A stretch of DNA of 64,000 bases from Lachnoclostridium phytofermentans ISDg. GTDB taxonomy: Bacteria > Bacillota > Clostridia > Lachnospirales > Lachnospiraceae. The DNA lies in contig NC_010001.1 in NCBI RefSeq assembly GCF_000018685.1, positions 1,752,001 through 1,816,000 of the forward strand, given 5' to 3'. Positions 1 to 8,981 of this stretch are shown piece after piece. The position numbers and the translations under genes are program-made. Within the stretch, counting starts at the first letter, position 1, and each line of letters begins with the position of its first letter. A model generated the notes under the pieces. That model searched no databases and was not told the origin of the DNA. It saw only the letters and a program-made list of their open reading frames with translations.

Positions 1-990
1 TCTGCAGATGCAAAGATGGCAGCAGTGAATAAAAAATTCAGAACGACTGGTCTGACAACTGGTATGATTTCCGGACTTACTTATGGTATTTATACGGTTC
101 TTATATTGGTGGCTGGACTTTATGAGCCTCTTCTGGGCGCGGCTGGTGCAGCAGGTGTGGCAGGTATCTTAACTGTTCCTTACATTTGCGCTGGCTTAAA
201 TGACTTGTTCGCAGGAATATGGCTTACTGCTTTTAATGCGAAAAAAGGTCGTATTCGGGAAATGGGCAGGAGTTTAAATACGTTTCCGGGAAAGATGATT
301 GTGATTGGCTCTTTACTTGGTGGTCCGATAGCGAATGGTGCTTACCTAGCGGGACTTGCCATGGCTGGGGCATATGCAATTCCAATTTCTGCAATGTGTA
401 GTTTATTTGGTGCTATATTTGCATGGATTTTCCTAAAGCAGAAGATAACAAAGAGAGTCTTACTTGGTATGCTGGTATGCGTAGCGGGAGCAATCATTAT
501 TAACTGGACAAAGCCAGAAGGCAGTGACAATTTCACATTAGGAATTATTTGTTCACTAATTGCCGCTGTTTGCTGGGCACTTGAAGGTGTATTTGCAACC
601 TATGGCGGTGCAATGATTGATACCGATGTAGCAGTTAATTTACGCCAGTTGATTTCTGGTGTAGTCGATTTATTCGTTATTCTTCCTATTCTCGGAGGCA
701 TGGGACTATTAGGAATGACCCTTTCAGCAGGAGTACCTACTATCTGGCTTGCAGCAGCTGGCCTTAGTGCAGCGGTATCATTTGTATGCTGGTATAAGAG
801 TAATTCTACCGTAGGCTGTGCAGTTGGAATGTCCTTAAATGTAACATATGCTTTCTGGGGAGTTTTCTTCTGTGTACTGTTTTTAGGACAGGCACTTACC
901 CCTACGATTGTCGTTGGTTCTATTGTAATTGTACTTGGTGCGATTGTAGTAACCATGAATCCATTGGATTTATTTAAGAAAGGGGCTTAA
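1..990 (+). CDS. EamA/DMT-family membrane transporter, 5' end probably outside the window
   Basis: This is a very hydrophobic protein of about 10 membrane segments arranged as two similar halves, the layout of the drug/metabolite transporter (EamA) superfamily. An ATG lies at 16, but no ribosome site precedes it and the frame is open to the window edge, so the true start may lie upstream. The stop at 990 is 4 bases from the next gene, which places it at the head of the microcompartment operon. Transporters of the DMT/SMR type are known companions of choline-lyase loci. Moving choline in or trimethylamine out is therefore a plausible role, but the substrate is inferred from context only. Confidence 0.75.
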   Translation, partial: SADAKMAAVNKKFRTTGLTTGMISGLTYGIYTVLILVAGLYEPLLGAAGAAGVAGILTVPYICAGLNDLFAGIWLTAFNAKKGRIREMGRSLNTFPGKMIVIGSLLGGPIANGAYLAGLAMAGAYAIPISAMCSLFGAIFAWIFLKQKITKRVLLGMLVCVAGAIIINWTKPEGSDNFTLGIICSLIAAVCWALEGVFATYGGAMIDTDVAVNLRQLISGVVDLFVILPILGGMGLLGMTLSAGVPTIWLAAAGLSAAVSFVCWYKSNSTVGCAVGMSLNVTYAFWGVFFCVLFLGQALTPTIVVGSIVIVLGAIVVTMNPLDLFKKGA

Positions 991-994
991 TGAG

Positions 995-1282
995 ATGCTA
1001 TTACCTGCAAAAACAGCGGTTTTAAATTATTTATACGACGTTAAAGATGCGGATATCAGCCAGATTATGGAGGCTTTAAAACCTCAATATGGTGGAGAAC
1101 GCCAGTTTACAAAGAAGCTTTATACAGATCATGTTATGTCTCTAGAAGCAAACGGATTTGTTAACATAAGTAGCTATGACCTAGATAAGGGCGGAGAGTT
1201 ACGCGTGTGCTATGAAATCAGTGATGATGGAAGAAGCGCAGTTGATAAATATGTGGATAAGAAATACCACAGCCACAAATAA
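995..1282 (+). CDS. Small winged-helix-like protein of the cut operon
   Basis: A 95-residue soluble protein starting 4 bases after the transporter stop. Predicted helices (about residues 5-30 and 35-55) are followed by a strand-turn-strand stretch (about 58-78, with KGGELRVCYEIS) and a last helix. This pattern resembles a winged helix-turn-helix of the PadR or archaeal-regulator kind, with an N-terminal segment reading like helix 1-2 of an HTH (AVLNYLYDVKDADISQIMEAL). No family was recognised with certainty. Its position as a co-transcribed small gene just before the first shell gene suggests a local regulator, but a structural role cannot be excluded. Confidence 0.6.
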   Translation: MLLPAKTAVLNYLYDVKDADISQIMEALKPQYGGERQFTKKLYTDHVMSLEANGFVNISSYDLDKGGELRVCYEISDDGRSAVDKYVDKKYHSHK

Positions 1283-1302
1283 AAAAGAGGAGGTTTACAA
1301 AA

Positions 1303-1599
1303 GTGAAATATTACGGAAATGAAGCTTTAGGCTTAGTAGAAACCGTTGGTCTGGTTCCTGCACTGGAGGCAGCAGACAAAATGCTCAAAGCCGCAAATGT
1401 AGAATTGATTTCCTATGAAAATGTAGGCTCTACTCTGGTAACCATTATGGTAAAAGGTGATGTGGCAGCAGTGCGTTCCGCTGTAGAAGCTGGTGCAGAA
1501 GCTGCAGCAGCTATCGGTAAGCTGACCGCAAAGAATGTAATGCCAAGACCAATCAAAGAGGTTGGCGACATTGTATCAGTATACGATATTGACGCATAG
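1303..1599 (+). CDS. BMC-H hexameric shell protein (first copy)
   Basis: A 98-residue single-domain BMC (Pfam BMC, CcmK/PduA type) protein. The hallmark N-terminus ALGLVETVGLVPALEAADK and the later VMPRP motif are present, and the length is normal for BMC-H. The start is GTG, chosen because GAGGAGG lies 8-10 bases upstream. The predicted pore-loop region reads ENVGSTLVT instead of the usual K-x-GGG, so the pore may differ chemically from that of the copies at 11676 and 14648. The product should form hexameric tiles of the microcompartment facet. Confidence 0.95.
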   Translation: MKYYGNEALGLVETVGLVPALEAADKMLKAANVELISYENVGSTLVTIMVKGDVAAVRSAVEAGAEAAAAIGKLTAKNVMPRPIKEVGDIVSVYDIDA

Positions 1600-1616
1600 A
1601 GAAAGGAAAACAATAT

Positions 1617-1925
1617 ATGGAAAGATATGAAGCCATAGGCTCAATAGAAACATTCGGTATTGTATACGTTCTGGAAGCTGCTGACGCAATGGGCAAGGCA
1701 GCGGATGTGGAACTTATTGGTTTTGAGAACGTAGCTTCCGGTTATATTTCTGTCCTTGTATGCGGAGATGTGGGAGCTTGCAAGACTGCAGTAGAAGCAG
1801 GAATTAAGGCAGTGAACGATATGGGAGCGGAAGTTTATAGTTCCGTAGTCATTCCAAGACCTCATCCTGATCTTGTAAAAATCATTAATCGTTATGCCAT
1901 AACTACTGCTCCGGAACAGGAGTAA
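1617..1925 (+). CDS. BMC-H hexameric shell protein (second copy)
   Basis: A 102-residue BMC-H protein beginning MERYEAIGSIETFGIV, with the family's AADAMGKAADVELIGFE segment and a C-terminal VIPRPHPDL motif. It lies 17 bases after the previous shell gene, with GAAAGGA as the ribosome site. The loop normally lining the pore (ENVASGYISVLV) again lacks the GGG triplet, as in its upstream neighbour. The two adjacent genes are diverged paralogues and probably give different pores in one shell. Confidence 0.95.
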   Translation: MERYEAIGSIETFGIVYVLEAADAMGKAADVELIGFENVASGYISVLVCGDVGACKTAVEAGIKAVNDMGAEVYSSVVIPRPHPDLVKIINRYAITTAPEQE

Positions 1926-1955
1926 CAAGCATCCCGAATGAAGGGAGAAATGTAA

Positions 1956-3491
1956 ATGAGTTTTGTAGATAAAGACCTGCTCTCCATACAGGAGGCAAGG
2001 ATTCTAATGGAAAGTGCACGAGATGCTAGAAACACCATGCTCACATTTCCTCAGGAAAGACTGGATCTCATCGTAGATGTTTTAGCCGCTGCAGCGAAGG
2101 AAATTGCTGAGGAACTGGCAGTTATGTCCGCAGAAGAAACCGGATATGGACGATTTCAAGATAAGTATGTGAAGAATAGATTTGTCTGCGATTACCTGCC
2201 AAAACGCTTAAAAGCCATGAAATGTGTAGGCTTTTTAAATGAAAATACTCAGTTAAAGACCATGGATGTAGGCGTTCCTGTAGGTGTGCTTGTTGCACTT
2301 GCTCCGCCGGTAAGCCCGGTTTCCACTGCGCTATATAACGTACTGGTGGCTGTGAAGTCTGGTAACCCCATTGTCATTGCTCCTCATGAGAGAGCAAGAA
2401 AGGTAACCGGTAAACTTCTTGATCGTCTGTTAGAAGCGGGAAAATGCTACGGGCTTCCGGAAGGAGCAATCGGCTATTTAAAGACAGTAACAAGACCAGG
2501 AGCTCTGGAGCTAATCCATCACCCAGCAGCAGCCATGATTATAAACACCGGAGTTCCGGAGCTTAGTAGCGAAGCATCTAAAAGCGGAAAGCCTTATATT
2601 TACGGCGGAACGGGAAATGGACCAGTCTTTATTGAACGTACCGCTGATGTAAGAAAAGCGGTAGAGGATATCATTGCAAGCCGCACCTTTGATTACGGAA
2701 TCGTGTCTGCGGCAGAACAATATATGGTAGTAGACAGTCTTATTGCAGCTGAAGTAAAAGCTGAGATGTTAAGAAACGGTGCCTACTTCATGAACGAGGA
2801 AGAGGAGAAAAAGCTAATAGACCTCCTAAACCTTACGAGTGGAAAGGCAGATACAGAAATTATGGGAAGACCAGCCGAAGAACTTGCCAAACGAGCAGGA
2901 TTTATGGTACCTAATACCACGACTGTGCTGGTTTCCGAACAGAAATATATTTCCGACAGGAACCCATTTGCAAAAGAGCTTCTTTGTCCTGTATTGGCTT
3001 ACTACATCGAAAATGACTGGATGCATGCTTGTGAGAAGTGCATGAGTCTTTTAGTAAACGAAAGCCATGGACATACCCTGGTGATTCATTCCAGGGATGA
3101 AGAAGTAATAGGCCAGTTCGCCTTAAAGAAACCAGTAGGCAGAGTACTTGTAAATACCCCCGCTACCCTGGGTAGTATGGGTGCAACCACAAACTTGTTT
3201 CCGGCTATGACCCTAGGAAGCATTACAGCAGGCGCCGGAATCACAGCGGACAATGTTTCTCCTATGAATTTCATATACATTCGTAAAGTAGGATATGGAG
3301 TTCGGGGAGTACAAGAATTTCTTGGTTCGGTTGAGAAAACCTCAAGCGGATACGCGAAAGCTCCTGAAACAATCAGGAACAATGCCCTTGAAACAAACAA
3401 GGTCAATGCCTTTGAAACAAGCAAAGGCATGGAAGATGCTAGAGATCTTTTGAAACAGATTTTACAAGCCTTGTCCAAAGAACTGGATTAA
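1956..3491 (+). CDS. EutE/PduP-like aldehyde dehydrogenase paralogue with Ser in place of catalytic Cys
   Basis: A 511-residue protein of the CoA-acylating aldehyde dehydrogenase family, similar over its whole length to the product at 12393. The block TFDYG-x3-AxEQ that holds the nucleophile reads IVSAAEQ here against TICASEQ in the other copy. The catalytic Cys251 is therefore Ser251 (codon TCT at 2706). Classical thioester chemistry would not be expected. The last 20 residues (DARDLLKQILQALSKEL) form an amphipathic helix like a microcompartment encapsulation peptide, so the protein is probably still packaged. It may be a structural or regulatory subunit, or may have another activity. GAAGGGAG precedes the ATG. 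Confidence 0.9.
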   Translation: MSFVDKDLLSIQEARILMESARDARNTMLTFPQERLDLIVDVLAAAAKEIAEELAVMSAEETGYGRFQDKYVKNRFVCDYLPKRLKAMKCVGFLNENTQLKTMDVGVPVGVLVALAPPVSPVSTALYNVLVAVKSGNPIVIAPHERARKVTGKLLDRLLEAGKCYGLPEGAIGYLKTVTRPGALELIHHPAAAMIINTGVPELSSEASKSGKPYIYGGTGNGPVFIERTADVRKAVEDIIASRTFDYGIVSAAEQYMVVDSLIAAEVKAEMLRNGAYFMNEEEEKKLIDLLNLTSGKADTEIMGRPAEELAKRAGFMVPNTTTVLVSEQKYISDRNPFAKELLCPVLAYYIENDWMHACEKCMSLLVNESHGHTLVIHSRDEEVIGQFALKKPVGRVLVNTPATLGSMGATTNLFPAMTLGSITAGAGITADNVSPMNFIYIRKVGYGVRGVQEFLGSVEKTSSGYAKAPETIRNNALETNKVNAFETSKGMEDARDLLKQILQALSKELD

Positions 3492-3518
3492 GAATAATTG
3501 AAAGAGAGGGAAATCAGA

Positions 3519-6065
3519 TTGGATATTCGCGAATTTTCAAATAAATTTGTCGAAGCAACGAAGAACATGTCACCAGAAGAAAGATCTTCTTTAATGAAAA
3601 TGTTTGAAACTGTTTCTGATGAGATTAACAAAAAGGAGACTGCACCTTCTACATCAAATGTATGTAACGAAGAAGGTTCCAACATACCGGATGGCATTAC
3701 TCCAAGACTTCATAAATTAAAAGAGAATTATTTAACTCACAAACCAACAATTACAACCTACCGTGCACGCGCAATTACCAAAATCGCAAAAGAGAATCCT
3801 GGTATGCCAAAGATTATGCTTCGTGCAAAGTGTTTCCGTTACTGCTGTGAGACAGCACCACTAGTAATTCAAGACAACGAGCTTATCGTAGGTGCTCCTT
3901 GTGGCGCTCCACGTGCTGGTGCATTTTCTCCAGATATCGCTTGGAGATGGATGGTAGATGAAATTGATACCATCGGAACACGTCCTCAGGATCCATTCTA
4001 TATTTCTGAGGAAGACAAGAAAATCATGAAAGAAGAGCTTTTCCCATTCTGGGCAGGCAAATCTGTTGATGAGTATTGTGAGGATCAGTACCGTGAAGCA
4101 GGCGTATGGGAATTATCAGGAGAATCCTTTGTATCTGACTGTTCCTACCATGCCATCAACGGTGGTGGAGACTCAAACCCTGGTTATGATGTAATCCTTA
4201 TGAAAAAAGGTATGCTTGATATCCAACAGGAAGCGAAGGATCATTTAAAAGAACTAGATTATGAAAATCCGGATGATATAGAGAAGATTTATTTCTATAA
4301 ATCCATTATTGATACAACCGAAGGCGTTATGATTTATGCAAAGAGACTTTCCGAGTATGCCGCAGAGCTTGCAGCAAAGGAAACGAATCCAAAGCGTAAA
4401 GAAGAATTATTAAAGATTTCTGAGGTAAATGCTTACGTTCCTGCTCACAAGCCAAGAACCTTCTGGGAAGCAATTCAGGCTGTATGGACCATCGAATCCT
4501 TACTTGTAGTAGAAGAGAATCAGACTGGTATGTCCATCGGACGTGTTGACCAGTATATGTATCCATTCTACAAAGATGATATCGAATCCGGACGTATGAA
4601 TGATTATCAGGCATTTGAACTTGCAGGTTGTATGTTAATTAAGATGTCTGAGATGATGTGGATTACTAGCGAAGGTGGTTCCAAATTCTTCGCAGGTTAC
4701 CAGCCATTCGTAAATATGTGCGTAGGTGGTGTAACCCGTAGCGGACGTGATGCTACCAATGATTTAACTTACCTGTTGATGGATGCTGTTCGTCATGTAA
4801 AGATTTACCAACCATCTCTTGCATGCCGTATTCACAACAAGTCCCCAAAAGAGTACTTGAAGAAGATCGTAGATGTAGTTCGTTCCGGTATGGGATTCCC
4901 AGCTTGTCACTTTGACGATGCTCACATCAAGATGATGCTTGCAAAAGGAGTATCCATTGAAGATGCACGTGATTACTGTTTAATGGGATGTGTAGAACCT
5001 CAGAAGTCAGGACGCTTATATCAGTGGACATCCACCGCTTATACTCAGTGGCCAATCTGTATCGAGCTTGTTTTAAATAACGGTGTTCCATTATGGTATG
5101 GCAAGCAGGTTTGCCCGGATATGGGTGCCTTAAGCAACTTCAAGACTTATGAAGAATTTGAAGCAGCAGTAAAAGAACAAATCAAATATATTACAAAATG
5201 GTCTGATGTTGCCACTGTCATATCTCAACGTATACACAGAGATTTAGCTCCAAAGCCACTGATGTCTATTATGTACGAAGGTTGTATGGAGAGCGCCAAG
5301 GATGTATCCGCAGGTGGAGCTATGTATAACTTTGGACCTGGTGTTGTATGGTCTGGACTTGCTACCTATTCAGATTCTATGGCAGCAATCAAGAAACTTG
5401 TATTTGATGAAAAGAAATATACTCTAGAGCAGTTAAACGAAGCGTTAAAGGCAGACTTTGCAGGTTATGATCAGATTCGTACGGATTGCCTTAATGCTCC
5501 AAAATACGGAAATGATGACGATTACGCAGATTTAATTGCTGCAGATTTAGTAGATTTTACTGAGCATGAGCATAGAAAATACAAGACATTATACTCAATA
5601 TTATGCCATGGTACCTTATCTATTTCCAATAATACTCCATTCGGACAGTTGACAGGTGCTTCTGCCAACGGCCGTCACGCATGGTTACCGCTTTCCGACG
5701 GTATCAGCCCAACTCAGGGTGCGGATTTTAATGGCCCGACTGCTATCATTAAGTCCATATCTAAAATGGCCAATGACAGCATGAACCTCGGTATGGTTCA
5801 TAACTTTAAGATTATGTCAGGACTTCTTGATACGCCAGAAGGAGAAGAGAGTCTTATTACCTTACTTCGTACTGCTTGTATGTTTGGTAACGGCGAGATG
5901 CAGTTTAACTATCTGGATAACAATACTCTTATCGATGCTCAGAAGCATCCAGAAAAGTATCGTGACCTTATCGTTCGTGTAGCTGGCTACAGTGCATTCT
6001 TCATAGAATTATGCAAGGATGTACAGGATGAGATCATAAGCAGAACCATGCTGACACATTTCTAA
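3519..6065 (+). CDS. cutC: Choline trimethylamine-lyase, glycyl radical enzyme
   Basis: CutC cleaves choline to trimethylamine and acetaldehyde inside the microcompartment. With the TTG start at 3519 (GAGAGGG 8 bases upstream) it is 848 residues; a TTG at 3498 would add 7 residues but has no ribosome site. Active-site features match the characterised Desulfovibrio enzyme with an offset of 2. The thiyl Cys491 and Glu493 lie in GCVEP. Thr and Tyr follow Cys by 13 and 17 residues, in the choline-specific QWTSTAYTQWP stretch. Tyr and Asp lie in YHAINGGGD, and the radical glycine is Gly823 in RVAGYSAFF. The N-terminal helical extension is of the microcompartment-targeted type. The combination distinguishes it from propanediol or glycerol dehydratases. 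Confidence 0.97.
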   Translation: MDIREFSNKFVEATKNMSPEERSSLMKMFETVSDEINKKETAPSTSNVCNEEGSNIPDGITPRLHKLKENYLTHKPTITTYRARAITKIAKENPGMPKIMLRAKCFRYCCETAPLVIQDNELIVGAPCGAPRAGAFSPDIAWRWMVDEIDTIGTRPQDPFYISEEDKKIMKEELFPFWAGKSVDEYCEDQYREAGVWELSGESFVSDCSYHAINGGGDSNPGYDVILMKKGMLDIQQEAKDHLKELDYENPDDIEKIYFYKSIIDTTEGVMIYAKRLSEYAAELAAKETNPKRKEELLKISEVNAYVPAHKPRTFWEAIQAVWTIESLLVVEENQTGMSIGRVDQYMYPFYKDDIESGRMNDYQAFELAGCMLIKMSEMMWITSEGGSKFFAGYQPFVNMCVGGVTRSGRDATNDLTYLLMDAVRHVKIYQPSLACRIHNKSPKEYLKKIVDVVRSGMGFPACHFDDAHIKMMLAKGVSIEDARDYCLMGCVEPQKSGRLYQWTSTAYTQWPICIELVLNNGVPLWYGKQVCPDMGALSNFKTYEEFEAAVKEQIKYITKWSDVATVISQRIHRDLAPKPLMSIMYEGCMESAKDVSAGGAMYNFGPGVVWSGLATYSDSMAAIKKLVFDEKKYTLEQLNEALKADFAGYDQIRTDCLNAPKYGNDDDYADLIAADLVDFTEHEHRKYKTLYSILCHGTLSISNNTPFGQLTGASANGRHAWLPLSDGISPTQGADFNGPTAIIKSISKMANDSMNLGMVHNFKIMSGLLDTPEGEESLITLLRTACMFGNGEMQFNYLDNNTLIDAQKHPEKYRDLIVRVAGYSAFFIELCKDVQDEIISRTMLTHF

Positions 6066-6087
6066 GAAAAAACGGAGAGTAATCAAA

Positions 6088-7035
6088 ATGGACCATGGAA
6101 AATCAGGAGAGATTGAACGTAAGGCGTTTATATTTAACGTGCAGAAGTACAACATGTATGACGGGCCGGGAATCAGAACCTTGGTATTCTTTAAAGGCTG
6201 TCCTCTTCGGTGTAAATGGTGCTCCAATCCGGAAGGTCTGGAACGAAAATTTCAGGTAATGTATAAGCAAAGTTTTTGTACAAACTGCGGGGCGTGCGCT
6301 GATGTGTGCCCCGTAGGAATCCACGTGATGTCGAACGGAACACATGAAATTGTTCGGGAAAAGGAATGCATCGGCTGCATGAAGTGTAAAAACATCTGCC
6401 CAAAGTCGGCGCTTACCATTGCAGGAGAGGTAAAGACCATTTCAGAACTGCTTAAGATTGTGGAAGAGGACGCTGCTTTTTATGATATGTCCGGAGGTGG
6501 CGTGACCCTTGGGGGTGGTGAAGTAACCGCACAACCAGAAGCGGCCTTAAATCTTTTGATGGCTTGTAAACAGGAGGGAATCAACACAGCAATTGAAACT
6601 TGCGGTTATTCGAATACAGAGAACATTTTAAAAATTGCGGAATATGTGGATCTTTTCCTGTTTGATATCAAACATATGGATCCAGTACGTCACAACGAGT
6701 TAACAGGTGTGAACAATGAACAGATTCTTACTAACCTTGAGGAACTGCTTCACCGCCGCTATAACGTAAAAGTCCGTATGCCAATGTTAAAAGGAATTAA
6801 TGACAGCAGGGAAGAAATTGATGCGGTTATCAAGTTTTTAATGCCATACCGTACTGATAAGAACTTTAAGGGAATTGACTTACTTCCATACCATAAGCTC
6901 GGAGTTAATAAATACAATCAGCTTGATAAGGTATATCCGATTGACGGCGATCCTAGCTTAAGTGCTGAGGATTTAGACCGAATTGAAGGTTGGATGAAAG
7001 AATACGATTTTCCGGTTAACGTGGTAAAACACTAA
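6088..7035 (+). CDS. cutD: Choline TMA-lyase activating enzyme (radical SAM)
   Basis: A 315-residue glycyl-radical-enzyme activase that installs the radical on CutC using S-adenosylmethionine. The radical-SAM cluster motif CX3CX2C is at Cys38, Cys42 and Cys45 (GCPLRCKWC). Two ferredoxin-like CX2CX2CX3C clusters follow (CTNCGACADVCP and CIGCMKCKNICP), the usual insertion of this subfamily. The SAM-binding GGGEV follows at about residue 145. The gene lies 22 bases after cutC with GGAGAG upstream, so the two are co-translated partners. Confidence 0.97.
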   Translation: MDHGKSGEIERKAFIFNVQKYNMYDGPGIRTLVFFKGCPLRCKWCSNPEGLERKFQVMYKQSFCTNCGACADVCPVGIHVMSNGTHEIVREKECIGCMKCKNICPKSALTIAGEVKTISELLKIVEEDAAFYDMSGGGVTLGGGEVTAQPEAALNLLMACKQEGINTAIETCGYSNTENILKIAEYVDLFLFDIKHMDPVRHNELTGVNNEQILTNLEELLHRRYNVKVRMPMLKGINDSREEIDAVIKFLMPYRTDKNFKGIDLLPYHKLGVNKYNQLDKVYPIDGDPSLSAEDLDRIEGWMKEYDFPVNVVKH

Positions 7036-7052
7036 GAAAGGGGAAGGACGCC

Positions 7053-7394
7053 ATGGAAGAAGAGATGCGCCGTGTCATTGAAGAGTCCGTTCCGGGCAAA
7101 CAAGTGACCATAGCCCATGTGATCGCATCACCCATACGGGAGGTGTATGAATGCCTAGGCATTGACCAGTTGGGAGCCATCGGAATTCTTACACTGTCTC
7201 CTTTTGAAACGTCCATCATTGCTGCGGATATTGCTGCAAAAGCAGCGGACGTGGAAGTGGGTTTTTTGGACCGCTTCACCGGATCCGTAATTATTGCAGG
7301 CGACGTAGACAGTGTGGAAACTGCTTTAAATGCGGTGTGTGATATCTTAAAACGCGGGCTTGGTTATATGGTGCCCGTAGTTACAAAGACATGA
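7053..7394 (+). CDS. eutS: EutS/PduU-type circularly permuted BMC-H shell protein
   Basis: A 113-residue protein with a BMC core in permuted order. The strand segment KQVTIAHVIASPIREV, which resembles EutS/PduU N-termini, comes first. It is followed by DQLGAIGILTLSPFETSIIAADIAAKAADVEVGF, the part that starts ordinary BMC-H proteins. EutS/PduU hexamers carry a beta-barrel cap over the pore. The GAAAGGGGAAGG site and the 4-base overlap with the next gene (ATGA at 7391) fix both boundaries. The symbol is by family resemblance. Confidence 0.88.
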   Translation: MEEEMRRVIEESVPGKQVTIAHVIASPIREVYECLGIDQLGAIGILTLSPFETSIIAADIAAKAADVEVGFLDRFTGSVIIAGDVDSVETALNAVCDILKRGLGYMVPVVTKT

Positions 7395-7822
7395 GAAAAA
7401 AAAGAATCATGATCATCGGACCCAGTAGGAGCGGGAAAACCTCACTGGCCAACTTAATAAACGGTTTGACCGGCCCGACAAGAAGAACCCAGAACATGGT
7501 TTATGGGGAAAAAACATTAGATGTACCCGGGGTTTATTTAGAAAGTCCCTGGATGCACAAACATTTGATCGTGGCTGCACAAGACGCTTCTCATGTACTG
7601 ATGCTGGTAGACCAGTCCTCATTCTTAGAGAGTTATCCACCAGGGTTTGCAAAGACGTTTCGTGTACCAGTTATCGGTGTGATTACCAGAAGCGGAGTAA
7701 AACCGGAGAATAACGACTGGTGTATCCGTCAGTTAAAAAAAGCTGGGGTGCGGGAACCCTATTACAATATTAATTTGGCCGAAGAGGCAAGTTTAGTTGA
7801 ATTAATGGAAATATTAAAATAA
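7391..7822 (+). CDS. eutP: EutP/PduV-like small GTPase
   Basis: A 143-residue P-loop protein. Walker A is GPSRSGKTS (about residues 10-18), and a LDVPGVYLE segment stands in the G3/switch region. The TKxD-type G4 is weak (ITRSGVKP). EutP/PduV proteins accompany ethanolamine, propanediol and glycyl-radical microcompartments. PduV has been linked to compartment positioning and EutP to acetate kinase-like activity; which applies here is unknown. The overlapping start with the EutS-type gene indicates translational coupling. Confidence 0.88.
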   Translation: MRKKRIMIIGPSRSGKTSLANLINGLTGPTRRTQNMVYGEKTLDVPGVYLESPWMHKHLIVAAQDASHVLMLVDQSSFLESYPPGFAKTFRVPVIGVITRSGVKPENNDWCIRQLKKAGVREPYYNINLAEEASLVELMEILK

Positions 7823-7844
7823 ACGGAAAGGAGGGAAATGTAAC

Positions 7845-8981
7845 GTGGAACAATTTGTAATGAACACAAAGATATATATGGGATCTTCTTGTCTTGATAA
7901 GATGAAGGATCTTCCTGCAAAAAAAGCCTATATTATCTGTGACCCCTTTATGGCCCAGTCCGGAAAGGTGAACTTAATTACAGATATTTTAATAGAAATG
8001 GGAAGCAGCTTTGAAGTTTTTTCAGAAGTAGTACCGGATCCAACCATTCAAGTAGTTTCAAAGGCCATCGGCGGAATGAATAGCTTTAAACCAGATACCG
8101 TCATTGCACTTGGCGGCGGTTCTGCCATTGATACAGCAAAGGCAGCAAGCAATATTTATTCACAAATGGGAAATGAGAAACTGTTTTTGATTGCGATTCC
8201 AACAACTAGCGGTACCGGAAGTGAAGTAACTAATTTTTCTGTAATCTCCGATCCTCAGGCGCAGGCTAAATATCCGCTTCGTTCCGACAGTATGGTACCA
8301 GATGCAGCGTTCCTTGATCCACGCTTTACAGTATCGGTACCGCCTCAGATTACAGCGGATACAGGAATGGATGTTTTAACCCATGCCTTAGAAGCTTATG
8401 TTTCAACCAATGCAGGTGATTTTACCGATGCTTGTGCGGAAAAAGCAGTGAGATTAGTTTGGAACTACCTTGCTCGTACTGTAGAGGAAGGTAGTGACAT
8501 GGAAGCTAGAACACACATGCACAATGCTTCTTGTCTTGCAGGTGTTGCCTTTAACGGGGCTTCCTTAGGGCTTTGCCACAGTATGGCTCATGCTCTTGGA
8601 GCACGCTTCCACATTCCTCACGGAAGAAGCAACGCGATCCTTTTACCTCATATTATCAGCTATAACGCTGGTTTAGAAGATGCAGGTGAACAGGAAGCTT
8701 GCGGTAGATATGTGGCGATTGCTAACATGCTTGGAATAGCGGCTGGAACAGATAAGGCTACGGTACACGGTCTGTTGCGTCACATCAAGAATCTGATGAT
8801 TAAGATTAAAATACCTCAGCAGATTACGGACTTAAAAATTGATAAAGACGAATATGAGCAGGCGCTACGAGAAATGGCAGAGAAAGCACTAGCAGATAAC
8901 TGCACATTAACCAATCCAAGAGTACCTAAGATAGAAGAGATTGAAGCCATCTACAAGAAATTATGTAAGGGGGGATATTAA
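7845..8981 (+). CDS. Iron-dependent alcohol dehydrogenase of the microcompartment (EutG/PduQ/CutO type)
   Basis: A 378-residue group III (iron-containing) alcohol dehydrogenase that reduces acetaldehyde to ethanol and regenerates NAD+ for the aldehyde dehydrogenase. The NAD-binding GGGSAIDTAKAA motif and the SGTGSEVT motif are present. Metal ligands are expected in GMDVLTHALEAY and in the histidine-rich LCHSMAHALGARFHIPHG. GTG is the start, with GGAGGG 9 bases upstream. The stop codon overlaps the ATG of the next gene (TAATG at 8979-8983). Confidence 0.95.
   Translation: MEQFVMNTKIYMGSSCLDKMKDLPAKKAYIICDPFMAQSGKVNLITDILIEMGSSFEVFSEVVPDPTIQVVSKAIGGMNSFKPDTVIALGGGSAIDTAKAASNIYSQMGNEKLFLIAIPTTSGTGSEVTNFSVISDPQAQAKYPLRSDSMVPDAAFLDPRFTVSVPPQITADTGMDVLTHALEAYVSTNAGDFTDACAEKAVRLVWNYLARTVEEGSDMEARTHMHNASCLAGVAFNGASLGLCHSMAHALGARFHIPHGRSNAILLPHIISYNAGLEDAGEQEACGRYVAIANMLGIAAGTDKATVHGLLRHIKNLMIKIKIPQQITDLKIDKDEYEQALREMAEKALADNCTLTNPRVPKIEEIEAIYKKLCKGGY

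Noticed and set aside
3086..3478. Minus-strand 130-residue frame inside the first aldehyde dehydrogenase gene
   Set aside because: Antisense shadow of a strongly supported gene, without its own ribosome site.
3519..6065. Reading the glycyl radical enzyme as propanediol dehydratase, glycerol dehydratase or formate lyase
   Set aside because: The choline-specific Tyr/Asp pair in YHAINGGGD and the Thr/Tyr at +13/+17 from the catalytic Cys are present, and the operon lacks propanediol-pathway partners such as fuculose aldolase.
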